The notes beneath the pieces were generated by a model. That model did no database searches and was not told the DNA's origin. It saw only the letters and a program-made list of their open reading frames with translations. Positions 27,861-36,206 of a stretch of DNA of 64,000 nt are shown piece after piece. The stretch lies in the NCBI GenBank assembly GCA_027077805.1, contig JALWTS010000033.1, positions 62,001 to 126,000 on the forward strand, given 5' to 3'. Positions within the stretch are counted from its first letter, which is position 1; each line of letters starts with the position of its first letter. This DNA is from Gammaproteobacteria bacterium (lineage in GTDB: Bacteria; Pseudomonadota; Gammaproteobacteria; JABHGC01). The position numbers and the translations under genes are program-made.

Positions 27861-28334
27861 ATGAAAAGACTATTTTTTATGTTGGTTTTATTGCTAGCAT
27901 CTGCTTATTTATTATGGCCTTATGCGGTGTTATATCAAATTGACCAAGCTTTGTTAAAAAATCAGCGTGCAGAGTTTGAGCAATGGGTTGATTTGGCTCA
28001 AATTACGTCTAATGTAAAACAACAACATGAGGATTTAATTCAACGCAATTTAGGTCAAACGAATGTAGTCAGCCAGTTATTTCGTCAGGGTGCTAATACT
28101 ATCAGCAATTTTTCCATTGATCAAATTGATTTATTATGGGTAAAAAATGCGATTATACGCCGAGATTTATCGGTGGATAATCGACCTATTTCTTTATTTG
28201 ATCAGGTGGATTTCGCATTTTTTGAATCACCGCAGCGATTTTTAGTTAGAGTGGGTAAATTAGGTAAACAGCCTGTGCATTTTATTATGCAGTTAGAAGA
28301 ATCACAATGGCGGATTGTTGCCATTTATCAATGA
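27861..28334 (+). CDS. DUF2939 family exported/membrane protein
   Basis: A 157-residue protein with an N-terminal hydrophobic segment (about 4-22, [25 protein letters not shown]), likely a membrane anchor or uncleaved signal. It is followed by a DUF2939 domain: an [19 protein letters not shown] helix, then a C-terminal strand-rich part ending QWRIVAIYQ. Function is unknown for the family. It precedes queE by 34 bases and is divergent from metK. Confidence 0.75.
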   Translation: MKRLFFMLVLLLASAYLLWPYAVLYQIDQALLKNQRAEFEQWVDLAQITSNVKQQHEDLIQRNLGQTNVVSQLFRQGANTISNFSIDQIDLLWVKNAIIRRDLSVDNRPISLFDQVDFAFFESPQRFLVRVGKLGKQPVHFIMQLEESQWRIVAIYQ

Positions 28335-28368
28335 TGGGGGTTATTAACAGTAAGAACCTATCAAAACC

Positions 28369-29025
28369 ATGGAGCAAGATTTGGCTAAAATTTACAGTGT
28401 AAAAGAAATTTTTTATAGTTTACAAGGGGAAGGGGCAAGAGCAGGGCGAGTGACTGTATTTTGTCGTTTTTCTGGTTGTAATTTATGGAATGGCTTAGAA
28501 AAAGATCGAGCCACTGCCATTTGCTCCTTTTGTGATACTGATTTTGTGGGTGTTAATGGGGTAAATGGGGGGAAATATCATCTTAATTCTTTGGTGAAAA
28601 ACATTACTGACCTTTGGTCAAAACATTGTGCCGAATACGCCCAACCTTATGTGGTTTTTACAGGGGGGGAGCCTTTATTGCAACTAGATTCAGACTTATT
28701 AATGGCACTTAAACAACAAGGTTTTGAAACAGGCATTGAAACCAATGGTACTTTAGCGGTGCCTGACGGTATTGATTGGCTATGTGTGAGTCCCAAGGCA
28801 GGATCAAGTTTAGTGGTAACGCAAGGCAATGAATTAAAACTCGTCGTGCCACAACAAGGCATTGATCCCAGTAATTTCGTTAATTTAGATTTCGACTATT
28901 TTTTCATCCAAGCAATGGATGGCATAGAAAAGCAAGCGAATATTCGCTATGCCCTAGCGTATTGTTTAAAATTTCCACAGTGGCGCTTGAGTATTCAGAC
29001 TCATAAGTTGTTAGGGATTAGGTAG
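28369..29025 (+). CDS. queE: 7-carboxy-7-deazaguanine synthase
   Basis: A 218-residue radical-SAM enzyme of queuosine synthesis that converts 6-carboxytetrahydropterin to 7-carboxy-7-deazaguanine. The N-terminal IFYSLQGEGARAGRVTVFCRFSGCNL is diagnostic. The cluster cysteines lie in CRFSGCNL...CSFCDTDF, in the QueE-type spacing with an insertion typical of proteobacterial forms. FTGGEPLLQLD near 98-108 and GIETNGTLAVP near 120-130 bind SAM and substrate. No other que genes are nearby. A promoter-like sequence follows before rnfD. Confidence 0.94.
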   Translation: MEQDLAKIYSVKEIFYSLQGEGARAGRVTVFCRFSGCNLWNGLEKDRATAICSFCDTDFVGVNGVNGGKYHLNSLVKNITDLWSKHCAEYAQPYVVFTGGEPLLQLDSDLLMALKQQGFETGIETNGTLAVPDGIDWLCVSPKAGSSLVVTQGNELKLVVPQQGIDPSNFVNLDFDYFFIQAMDGIEKQANIRYALAYCLKFPQWRLSIQTHKLLGIR

Positions 29026-29053
29026 GAATGTTTGGTTTTATCTTGTGCTATGC

Positions 29054-29082
29054 TTCTGATATGTGCTTGTAAGTGATATAAT
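29054..29082 (+). promoter_or_regulatory. sigma-70-type promoter candidate for rnfDGE
   Basis: TTCTGA (29054-29059), a 17-base spacer and a perfect TATAAT (29077-29082), 45 bases before the rnfD ATG. The -10 box is strong and the -35 moderate. It would let rnfDGE be expressed apart from queE. Confidence 0.45.
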
Positions 29083-29126
29083 AACAGGTTAAATCAAATG
29101 ATAACCCGCATTTTTACTACTTAATA

Positions 29127-30173
29127 ATGAAATCCCCCAGCGTTTTTAATCATAGTTCCCCTCATGTTCAGGCTAATACGGATGTGGCGAAAGTCATGCT
29201 ACAAGTATTACTCGCTTTATTGCCTGGTTTATTAGTAATTTTTTGGTTTTTTGGTTGGGGAATTTGGATTCATTTGGGCTTGGCTTGTATGACAGCGATT
29301 GCTTGTGAAGCGCTGGTATTAAAACTGCGTGGCAAAGATGTTATGCTGTATTTAAAAGATTATAGTGCCGTGGTAACCGCTGTATTATTAGTGATTGCTA
29401 TTCCTACTGTGGCTCCTTGGTGGATAACCGTGTTTGGGGTGTCGTTTGCCATTATTATTGCGAAACAATTATATGGTGGCTTGGGGTATAACCCATTTAA
29501 TCCTGCTATGGTCGGTTATGTGGCGTTATTAATTTCATTTCCATTACAAATGACAATCTGGCTAAGTCCTTTCACTGAATTCGGTTTTGTTGAGAGTGTT
29601 AACATTATTTTTTGGGGCTTTGATGCTCATTTAAGCGTTGATGCTTTGACGACGGCAACCCCTTTGGATGAATTAAAAACCCGTTTAGCTTTAGCTGAAA
29701 CAGTATCTGAAATTAAAATGTCAGGAATTTTTGGTGCTATTGCAGGCATTGGTTGGGAATGGGTAAATTTAGCATTTTTGGGGGGCGGGCTTTACTTAAT
29801 TTATCAAAAAGTGATTAGCTGGCATATTCCTGTGGCAGTATTGTCGGGATTATTTATCACTGCATTGCTATTTTATCTTATTGCCCCTGACTATTATTTA
29901 AGTCCTATATTACATTTGTTTAGTGGTGGGACGATGTTAGCCGCATTTTTTATTGCTACTGATCCTGTGAGTAGCAGTACAACACCCAAAGGACGCTTAA
30001 TTTATGGGGTGAGTATTGGGGTGTTGATTTATATGATTCGCACTTGGGGGGGGTATCCTGATGGGGTAGCGTTTTCAGTTCTATTGGTAAATATGGCAGT
30101 GCCTACCATTGATTATTATACTCGACCGCAAGTCTTTGGTTATCAAAAATTAGATGATACTAAGGAAGAGTAA
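29127..30173 (+). CDS. rnfD: electron transport complex subunit RnfD
   Basis: A 348-residue inner-membrane subunit of the Rnf ion-pumping ferredoxin:NAD oxidoreductase, with about nine hydrophobic segments. The covalent FMN site is visible as TTAT178PLDEL. Other family motifs are the N-terminal SPHVQANTDVAKVMLQVLLALLPG, the YGGLGYNPFNPAMVGYVALLISFP segment and FIATDPVSSSTTPKGRLIYG. It starts the rnfD-rnfG-rnfE set; the stop overlaps the rnfG ATG by one base. rnfABC are not upstream here; queE occupies that place. Confidence 0.95.
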   Translation: MKSPSVFNHSSPHVQANTDVAKVMLQVLLALLPGLLVIFWFFGWGIWIHLGLACMTAIACEALVLKLRGKDVMLYLKDYSAVVTAVLLVIAIPTVAPWWITVFGVSFAIIIAKQLYGGLGYNPFNPAMVGYVALLISFPLQMTIWLSPFTEFGFVESVNIIFWGFDAHLSVDALTTATPLDELKTRLALAETVSEIKMSGIFGAIAGIGWEWVNLAFLGGGLYLIYQKVISWHIPVAVLSGLFITALLFYLIAPDYYLSPILHLFSGGTMLAAFFIATDPVSSSTTPKGRLIYGVSIGVLIYMIRTWGGYPDGVAFSVLLVNMAVPTIDYYTRPQVFGYQKLDDTKEE

Positions 30174-30796
30174 TGACTCGTCTCATTAATGATAGGCAAT
30201 TATGGATAACAACATTATTATTGGCTTTATTCGCTATGCTTACTAGTACCTTGGTAGCATTTACTTATGCGAATACGAAACAGCGAATTATCAAAAATCA
30301 AGAACAAGCCTTATTGGATAATTTAAATGTTTTAATTCCTGCCGATTTATACGATAATCCATTACTAGAGGAAAAAATTCAAGTGACTGATCCTGATTTT
30401 TTAGGTACGAATAAAGCTATTTCAGTTTATCGAGCGACTAAGCAAGGCAAGCCTATTGCACTGGCATTAAATGTGATTGCACCAGACGGTTATGGTGGTG
30501 CCATTAAGTTATTGGTTGCGATTTGGGCGAATGGTGAATTAGCTGGGGTAAGAGTATTGCAACATAACGAAACCCCTGGTTTGGGGGATGGCATTGAAGC
30601 ACAGCGGTCTGACTGGATTTATCAGTTTAAAGGTCAATCTTTAGATAATACCACCCAAGCGCAATGGCGAGTGAAAAAAGATGGGGGGCAGTTTGATCAA
30701 TTAACAGGGGCAACAATTACGCCTAGAGCCGTAGTAAAAGCAGTTTATCTTAGTCTATTATATTATCAACAACATCGAGAAACTTTGTGGCAATAG
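30173..30796 (+). CDS. rnfG: electron transport complex subunit RnfG
   Basis: A 207-residue RnfG with one N-terminal transmembrane helix (about 10-32) and a periplasmic FMN-binding domain. The flavinylation motif is T178-G-A-T181, in [17 protein letters not shown]181 is the expected FMN-bearing residue. [10 protein letters not shown] near 140-149 is also typical. RnfG passes electrons between the flavin and iron-sulfur centres of the Rnf complex. Its start overlaps rnfD and its end overlaps the GTG start of rnfE, so the three are translationally coupled. Confidence 0.95.
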   Translation: MTRLINDRQLWITTLLLALFAMLTSTLVAFTYANTKQRIIKNQEQALLDNLNVLIPADLYDNPLLEEKIQVTDPDFLGTNKAISVYRATKQGKPIALALNVIAPDGYGGAIKLLVAIWANGELAGVRVLQHNETPGLGDGIEAQRSDWIYQFKGQSLDNTTQAQWRVKKDGGQFDQLTGATITPRAVVKAVYLSLLYYQQHRETLWQ

Positions 30797-31530
30797 AAAA
30801 TTCCGTTAGTTCCGTTAATTCGGTTTCAATGCAAACCAAAGTCATTCAAGATGGCTTATGGCATAATAATCCAGCATTAGTGCAAATGCTGGGTTTATGT
30901 CCCTTGTTAGCAGTAACAACATCAGTGGTAAATGGTTTAGGTTTAGGTTTAGCAACGACTATGACTTTATTGGTGTCTGGTGTCGTGGTTTCTTTGATTC
31001 GACATTGGGTCAGGCCTGAGATTCGTTTGCCAGTATTTGTATTAATTATTGCTTCTACGGTTACGAGCATTGAGTTATTAATGAGTGCCTATTTTTATGA
31101 TTTGTTTAAAATTTTAGGCATTTTTATTCCATTAATTGTCACAAATTGTACTATTATTGGTCGAGCAGAAGCCTTTGCTTCTAGGAATCCCCCTTTGTTG
31201 GCAATGTTAGATGCTTTGGCAATGGGGATTGGGTTTACGGTTGTTTTAGTATTGCTGGGTGGTTTAAGAGAAATGATTGGTCAAGGCACTTTATTTGCCC
31301 AAGCCCATTTAATGTTTGGTGAGTTTGCCAGCGGGTTAACGATTGTGTTGCGAGGGGATTATTCTGGCGTATTACTCGCAATCTTACCACCTGGGGCATT
31401 TATTGGTTTGGGAATATTGGTCGCAATTAAAAATAGCATTGATCAATATCATAGTCGAATCATTGATAATAATAGCGTTTTAGTGAACAATGGTGATAGC
31501 ACTCACACAACAACAGCAAGTGGTCGTTGA
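30787..31530 (+). CDS. rnfE: electron transport complex subunit RnfE
   Basis: A 247-residue inner-membrane Rnf subunit with six hydrophobic segments. The family start region ([36 protein letters not shown]) and the [15 protein letters not shown] cysteine loop are clear. The GTG at 30787 overlaps rnfG by 10 bases and has a GAGA ribosome-site match; an ATG at 30829 would give the more usual N-terminus, so the first 14 residues are uncertain. The stop is directly followed by the ATG of a REC-kinase gene. Confidence 0.93.
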   Translation: MAIENSVSSVNSVSMQTKVIQDGLWHNNPALVQMLGLCPLLAVTTSVVNGLGLGLATTMTLLVSGVVVSLIRHWVRPEIRLPVFVLIIASTVTSIELLMSAYFYDLFKILGIFIPLIVTNCTIIGRAEAFASRNPPLLAMLDALAMGIGFTVVLVLLGGLREMIGQGTLFAQAHLMFGEFASGLTIVLRGDYSGVLLAILPPGAFIGLGILVAIKNSIDQYHSRIIDNNSVLVNNGDSTHTTTASGR

Positions 31531-32628
31531 ATGGTCGAACAGCAACAAACCCAAACTCTATTGATTGTGGATGACAATCAAAGCAATGCACAATCACTTG
31601 CGAATATTTTGCAAGATTATGTTTTGAGTTTTGCCAAAACCGCAAAACAAGCCTTAGCGATTGTGCAAAGTCAATCATTTGATTTAATTCTAATTGATAT
31701 GGAAGTACCAAAACAAGAAGATTTTGAAGTGTGCATGCAGTTACACCAGTTATCTGAAACCAAAGCGATTCCAGTGGTATTTTTAGCGGAACAAAGCAAT
31801 GTCGATGACATTGTAAAGGGTTTAGAGGCAGGGGCAATGGATTATGTGCTTAAACCATTTAATGTCTTAGAATTATTGGCGAGAGTGAAGAATCAGTTAA
31901 AACTTAAGTCAAATCAAGATGCGTTAACCCGTACCAATCATGAGCAAAAAGAATTACTGCATGTGTTATGCCATGATTTAGTTAATATTTTAGGTGGCGT
32001 ATTCTCCATTAGTGAGGTATTAGATTGTGATCATGTGGATAAATATCGTGATATGTTATTGTTTTCGGCTAGCCATGGTTTGCAAGTGATTGAACTAGTG
32101 CGACAAATGCGGGTATTACAAGAGTATCCATTAACACTTCATGCGGTCAATTTAGCCCAGGCGATTAATGATTCACGGTCATTACTACAAGATAAACTAA
32201 AAGCTAAAATGATTAATTTGGGTATCCATTGTGCTAGTGATATTTCAGTGATGGCAGACTACACCTCATTGGTTAATTCGGTATTAAATAACCTATTGAC
32301 GAATGCCATTAAATTTTCCTATGAAAAATCTACGATTACGGTTCAAGTGACTATTAAAGATGCTAAAGCAATTTTAGTCATTCAAGATTCAGGGATTGGT
32401 ATGCCTGAAAAACTGATTGAAGGATTATTTGAAATGGGTAAATCATGCAGTCGAATAGGTACGGCTGGTGAAAGAGGCACAGGGTTTGGTATGCCTTTGG
32501 TGAAAAAGTTTGTCCTAGCCTATGGTGGTGAAATTTCAGTGTTTTCTAAAGATAAAAAAGTTTATCCTGAGGAACATGGTACTGCGATTACGGTCATATT
32601 ACCACTCGCTAGCCCACCAGTGAGTTAA
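31531..32628 (+). CDS. response-regulator/histidine-kinase hybrid (REC-HisKA-HATPase)
   Basis: A 365-residue soluble two-component protein. The N-terminal receiver (about 1-125) has D56 in LILIDMEVP and the conserved Lys in VLKPF. A histidine-kinase core follows, with the H-box around H148 (VLCHDLVNILGG), N-box NNLLTNAIKF, G1 box DSGIGMPEK and G2 box GTGFGMPLVKKF near the C-terminus. Receiver-first hybrids are often controlled by an upstream kinase. It abuts rnfE with no spacer, which suggests co-expression with the Rnf genes, but no functional tie is shown. No sensory domain or membrane segment is present. Confidence 0.88.
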   Translation: MVEQQQTQTLLIVDDNQSNAQSLANILQDYVLSFAKTAKQALAIVQSQSFDLILIDMEVPKQEDFEVCMQLHQLSETKAIPVVFLAEQSNVDDIVKGLEAGAMDYVLKPFNVLELLARVKNQLKLKSNQDALTRTNHEQKELLHVLCHDLVNILGGVFSISEVLDCDHVDKYRDMLLFSASHGLQVIELVRQMRVLQEYPLTLHAVNLAQAINDSRSLLQDKLKAKMINLGIHCASDISVMADYTSLVNSVLNNLLTNAIKFSYEKSTITVQVTIKDAKAILVIQDSGIGMPEKLIEGLFEMGKSCSRIGTAGERGTGFGMPLVKKFVLAYGGEISVFSKDKKVYPEEHGTAITVILPLASPPVS

Positions 32629-32641
32629 TTACCTTTGCTTA

Positions 32642-32669
32642 TCCCATACGACCGATGAGTCGCATGGGA
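32642..32669. repeat. hairpin in the convergent gap (possible relic of an IS200/IS605-type end)
   Basis: 11-bp arms with one mismatch (32642-32652, 32659-32669) and a 6-base loop, followed by CTTAGAAGCAGG at 32683-32694. Such hairpins followed by this kind of sequence recall IS200/IS605 right ends, but no transposase is present. It may equally be a transcript end shared by the two convergent genes. Confidence 0.3.
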
Positions 32670-32722
32670 AGGCGCTAGCAACTCTTAGAAGCAGGATAAC
32701 TAGGGAACAAATATTTTTTTAG

Positions 32723-33112
32723 TTAAGACGCTAAAGCCGTTTTAACTTTTTGCAAGCGATCCAAAGCATCTTTGCCTATTGCTTCTAATTCAGGATGTTC
32801 TGCCATTGCTAATACTGCCATAGGGTCCATAAAGGCTACCGTAATGTTATTATCCGCTTCTTGGCGTACTACAACATTACAGGGCAATAATAAACCAATA
32901 TCGGCATCTGCCGTAATGGCTTGATTGGCAAGTTTAGGGTTACAAGCCCCTAAAATACGATAAGGTTGATAATCTAAACCCAGTTTAGCTTTCATCGTTG
33001 CTTTGACATCAATATCGGTTAAGACGCCAAAACCTTGATTTTTAAGTTCAGCCGTAACTTTTTGAATGACATCATCAAAATTACCAGATATGCTTGTGTG
33101 AAAACTATACAT
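32723..33112 (-). CDS. DUF302 family protein
   Basis: A 129-residue single-domain DUF302 protein. Family features are the N-terminal YSFHTSISGNFDDVIQKVTAELKNQGFGVLTDIDVKATMKAKLG, then YRILGACNPKLANQAI with a conserved Cys, and GLLLPCNVVVRQ with a second Cys. DUF302 proteins are small and widespread in sulfur and methane oxidisers; biochemical function is not established. AAAAGGA lies seven bases before the ATG. It follows mpl on the minus strand and is probably the last gene of that operon. Confidence 0.88.
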   Translation of the reverse strand: MYSFHTSISGNFDDVIQKVTAELKNQGFGVLTDIDVKATMKAKLGLDYQPYRILGACNPKLANQAITADADIGLLLPCNVVVRQEADNNITVAFMDPMAVLAMAEHPELEAIGKDALDRLQKVKTALAS

Positions 33113-33133
33113 ATTTTTTTCCTTTTACTTTTA

Positions 33134-34522
33134 TTAATCGGCATAGTAAGCATTAAATGCTTGTATTAAACGCTGGTGAATATTGGCAAAGCCACCATTA
33201 CTCATAATGACAATTTGATCTTGAGGCTGTGCAAGTTTTACCAGTGCGGTAATTATATCATCAATATTATGATAAACATGGGTAGGATTTTGATATTGAT
33301 CAAGCGTATTGCTGAATGACCAAGATAAATTAGGCGATTGATATAATAACACTTGATCGGCTAAGGCTAATGAGGGGGCTAGGCTTTGTTGATGTATGCC
33401 CATTTGCATGGTGTTAGAACGTGGTTCTAATACCGCAATAATTCTTTGTTTAGGATATTGATGACGTAAACCTTGCAAGGTCGTGGCAATCGCCGTAGGG
33501 TGGTGAGCAAAGTCGTCATAAATGCTGATATTATTAATAGTGGCTAATTTTTCTAAACGACGTTTCACACTTTGAAATTGGCTTAAGGCTTGTATGGCGG
33601 TTTCAGGGTTTATGCCCGCATGTTGACAGGCTGCGATTGCAGCAAGGGCATTATTAATATTATGGTGTCCTGTTAATGACCAATTCACCGTGCTAACTAA
33701 CTGTTGTTGATAATAAACCGAAAATTCATTACCTGCTGGGGTATTTAGTTTTGCAGTCCAATCAGTATTAGCATTATTTGCTTGATTGCTTTGAATTGCG
33801 GTAGTAATAACTGGACTCCAATGCCCTTGTTTCAGCACATTATCCAAATTAGGGTCAATATGAGGACGAATAATACAACCATTTTCAGGAATAATACGGA
33901 CGAAATGATGAAATTGTTTTTCAATTTCCGCTAAATTGGCAAAAATATCCGCATGATCAAATTCTAAGTTATTTAAAATGCTTGTTTTAGCTTGGTAATG
34001 TACAAATTTGGAGCGTTTGTCAAAAAAAGCGGTATCATATTCATCTGCTTCAATGACAAAGTAGGGGGATTGACCCAAACGGGCGGATAAACCAAAATTA
34101 TGAGGAATACCACCGATTAAAAATCCGGGGTTATGTCCTGCGTATTCTAATATCCATGCGACCATACTCGCTGTCGTGGTTTTACCATGTGTCCCTGCCA
34201 CGGCAATAACCCAACGTTGTTGTAATAATGCTTGTGATAGCCATTGTGGGCCTGAAATATACGGATGTTTTTGGGCTAAAATTGCTTCAACCACAGGATT
34301 GCCTCTTGATAAAGCGTTGCCAATGACCACTAAATCTGGTTTTAGCTCTAATTGTTGCGGATCATAACCTGAGATTAATTCAATCCCTTGCTGTTGTAAT
34401 TGCGTGCTCATGGGTGGATAAACATTTTGATCGGAACCTGTAACCTTATGACCTAAGGCTTTGGCTAAAATCGCTAACCCTCCCATAAAAGTGCCACAAA
34501 TACCTAAAATATGAATATGCAT
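33134..34522 (-). CDS. mpl: UDP-MurNAc:L-Ala-D-Glu-mDAP ligase (murein recycling)
   Basis: A 462-residue Mur-ligase-family enzyme that attaches recycled tripeptide directly to UDP-MurNAc. The start MHIHILGICGTFMGGLA separates it from MurC. The P-loop is AVAGTHGKTTTAS near 109-121, with YFVIEADEYDTAFFDKRSKF near 170-190 and DDFAHHPTAI near 335-344. The length matches the family (about 450-460). It lies eight bases after the membrane-protein gene and 21 bases before the DUF302 gene. Confidence 0.95.
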   Translation of the reverse strand: MHIHILGICGTFMGGLAILAKALGHKVTGSDQNVYPPMSTQLQQQGIELISGYDPQQLELKPDLVVIGNALSRGNPVVEAILAQKHPYISGPQWLSQALLQQRWVIAVAGTHGKTTTASMVAWILEYAGHNPGFLIGGIPHNFGLSARLGQSPYFVIEADEYDTAFFDKRSKFVHYQAKTSILNNLEFDHADIFANLAEIEKQFHHFVRIIPENGCIIRPHIDPNLDNVLKQGHWSPVITTAIQSNQANNANTDWTAKLNTPAGNEFSVYYQQQLVSTVNWSLTGHHNINNALAAIAACQHAGINPETAIQALSQFQSVKRRLEKLATINNISIYDDFAHHPTAIATTLQGLRHQYPKQRIIAVLEPRSNTMQMGIHQQSLAPSLALADQVLLYQSPNLSWSFSNTLDQYQNPTHVYHNIDDIITALVKLAQPQDQIVIMSNGGFANIHQRLIQAFNAYYAD

Positions 34523-34530
34523 GGATAAAC

Positions 34531-35046
34531 TTAACTCGTTGGTGCTGGGAATAAAAGACTGCTAAGTAATAAGTGAATTAATACATAAGCGACACTTAAA
34601 ATCATGCCTTCAAAAAATTGGCAATCTAAAGCATGGCGTAAAATATGAGCAATAATGATTAAACTCCAAATAAATAAAATCAAAAAACCTAAGAGTGCTA
34701 ATGCATTGATCTGATCACTTGCTGTTGCTTGTAACAAGATAAATATAGGCATGGCGAAAATATTAATCAGACCACCACAAGCTGTGATTGCTGTGGCAGT
34801 TTGGGCGAATCGCATGGATTTTTGATTATGTTGTAGTAATAAAAACAACAAGCCTAGAAATAGCGTAATATCTAACAATGCTTGGGCAATGCTTGATAAA
34901 AGATTGCTGTCAATCAGTAATAACACCAAGCTGGTGATAAAATTGAAACTTATGGTTAATTGTAGCAAAAACCAAGAGGCAGGCAAATCTTGTGGCGATA
35001 GTTTTAACAAACATATCCCCCAAAATTTTTCTAATAGTAAATACAT
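34531..35046 (-). CDS. integral membrane protein (unknown function)
   Basis: A 171-residue membrane protein with about five hydrophobic segments (roughly 25-50, 53-72, 80-105, 115-138 and 145-167) and few charged residues. The layout resembles Yip1-like proteins, but I see no decisive motif. It is 9 bases downstream of the rhodanese gene and 8 bases upstream of mpl, so it is embedded in an operon linking an exported sulfurtransferase-like protein and murein recycling. Function unknown. Confidence 0.7.
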   Translation of the reverse strand: MYLLLEKFWGICLLKLSPQDLPASWFLLQLTISFNFITSLVLLLIDSNLLSSIAQALLDITLFLGLLFLLLQHNQKSMRFAQTATAITACGGLINIFAMPIFILLQATASDQINALALLGFLILFIWSLIIIAHILRHALDCQFFEGMILSVAYVLIHLLLSSLLFPAPTS

Positions 35047-35055
35047 ATTTAAGGA

Positions 35056-35748
35056 CTAGTCTTTAGGAATAACTGTGGTAAAACCACCTAATTGCCAAAG
35101 TTGCATCCCCCCTCGATAATAAAACAGCTTTTCAGGAGGATAACCTAGACCTAATAAACCTCTGATTGCCGTAGGTGATTGTCCACACCAAGGACCATTA
35201 CAAAACAAGGCTAATTCTTTCGCATGACTAAAATCCCATTTAGTATTTTTGTTATCACTAAACAGTGATGCAAAAAAACTATCCTTCTTTTGCTTTTTAG
35301 TAACACCTAGTTTTGCCAAGGTTTGAACCATAAGTTGTTCTGCTTTAGTATCGCCTAGTTTAGGGGTGAAGATCGTAAAAGGATAATTAACAGAACCAGG
35401 AATCGTACCTTGTTTATACCAACTGGATAAGCGAGCATCAATTAATAATCCTTTGCCTTTTTGCTGTTTAGTTTTAATAAATTCTAATAATTCAATTTCA
35501 CCAATGGTTGTTACGCCTTCGGCTACTTTTATCGGTTGGAAGCAAAAAGGGGGGCAGGGTCGAGAGGTTTTAGCATAACCCCCTTTGAGTGTATGTTCTT
35601 GATCTTGGATTCGCATAATATTAATTGTTTTACCATGATATTGAATGGGAACATAATCAACACCCGGTTTGATTTTTACCTTTAATGTGTCTGCTTGCAC
35701 TGAAAAAATAATAAAGTAACTCAAAGTAAGGAATAGATAACGAAACAT
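35056..35748 (-). CDS. exported rhodanese-like protein
   Basis: A 230-residue protein with a signal peptide (residues 1-19, cleavage near VQA) and a C-terminal rhodanese domain (about 85-228): GLLIDARLSSWYKQGTIPGS, then the active-site loop LFC183-N-G-P-W-C188, and YYRGGMQLWQLGGFT at the end. The catalytic Cys is C183; a second Cys five residues on makes the loop unusual and possibly redox-active. A Cys-Pro motif (SRPCPPFCFQP) precedes the domain. It is likely periplasmic; the sulfur donor or partner is unknown. It follows the small secreted protein gene by 54 bases. Confidence 0.85.
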   Translation of the reverse strand: MFRYLFLTLSYFIIFSVQADTLKVKIKPGVDYVPIQYHGKTINIMRIQDQEHTLKGGYAKTSRPCPPFCFQPIKVAEGVTTIGEIELLEFIKTKQQKGKGLLIDARLSSWYKQGTIPGSVNYPFTIFTPKLGDTKAEQLMVQTLAKLGVTKKQKKDSFFASLFSDNKNTKWDFSHAKELALFCNGPWCGQSPTAIRGLLGLGYPPEKLFYYRGGMQLWQLGGFTTVIPKD

Positions 35749-35802
35749 ATGCTTTGCCTTTTTGTTGTTTTGTGTTGATCCAGTGATGTTAGTTAATTTT
35801 GT

Positions 35803-36135
35803 TTAATATTTTTGAGATCTTGCTTTTGCTAGTGCAAATTTTACGACAGTTTTCGCTGCTTCAGTCATTTTTAAATCTTGAGTATATTGCTTCCAGATTT
35901 GGGTTTGTTGTGCTGGATCAAGTTTTTGATACAATTTATAGACACCTGGAATTTTTTGGGAAAACTTTTGCTCAAAATCTTCTCGGGAAATTTGTACGAT
36001 GGAGCTATTATCAACGGTTGCACCACCTTGTTCTACTTCTGCTTGTAGATCGGATAAATAATCCGCTTGTATGGGTGTCATTAGACTTAAACTTATAAAA
36101 AAACCAATGATGAAATAACTGATATAGCTATACAT
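35803..36135 (-). CDS. small secreted helical protein (unknown function)
   Basis: A 110-residue protein with an N-terminal signal sequence (hydrophobic 5-22, cleavage near IQA). The about 85-residue mature part is charged and helical: DYLSDLQAEVEQGG, then SREDFEQKFSQKIPGVYKLYQKLDPAQQTQIWKQY. It has no cysteine. A strong ribosome site (GGGAGGG) lies five bases before the ATG. I do not recognise the family by name. Its position between the TRAP-type binding protein and the rhodanese suggests a periplasmic role with one of them. Confidence 0.7.
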   Translation of the reverse strand: MYSYISYFIIGFFISLSLMTPIQADYLSDLQAEVEQGGATVDNSSIVQISREDFEQKFSQKIPGVYKLYQKLDPAQQTQIWKQYTQDLKMTEAAKTVVKFALAKARSQKY

Positions 36136-36206
36136 ATCACCCTCCCTTTTGTCACTAAAAAAACATGCACTCCAAATATTTTATAGTATCTTTTTTTTTT
36201 ACTAGC

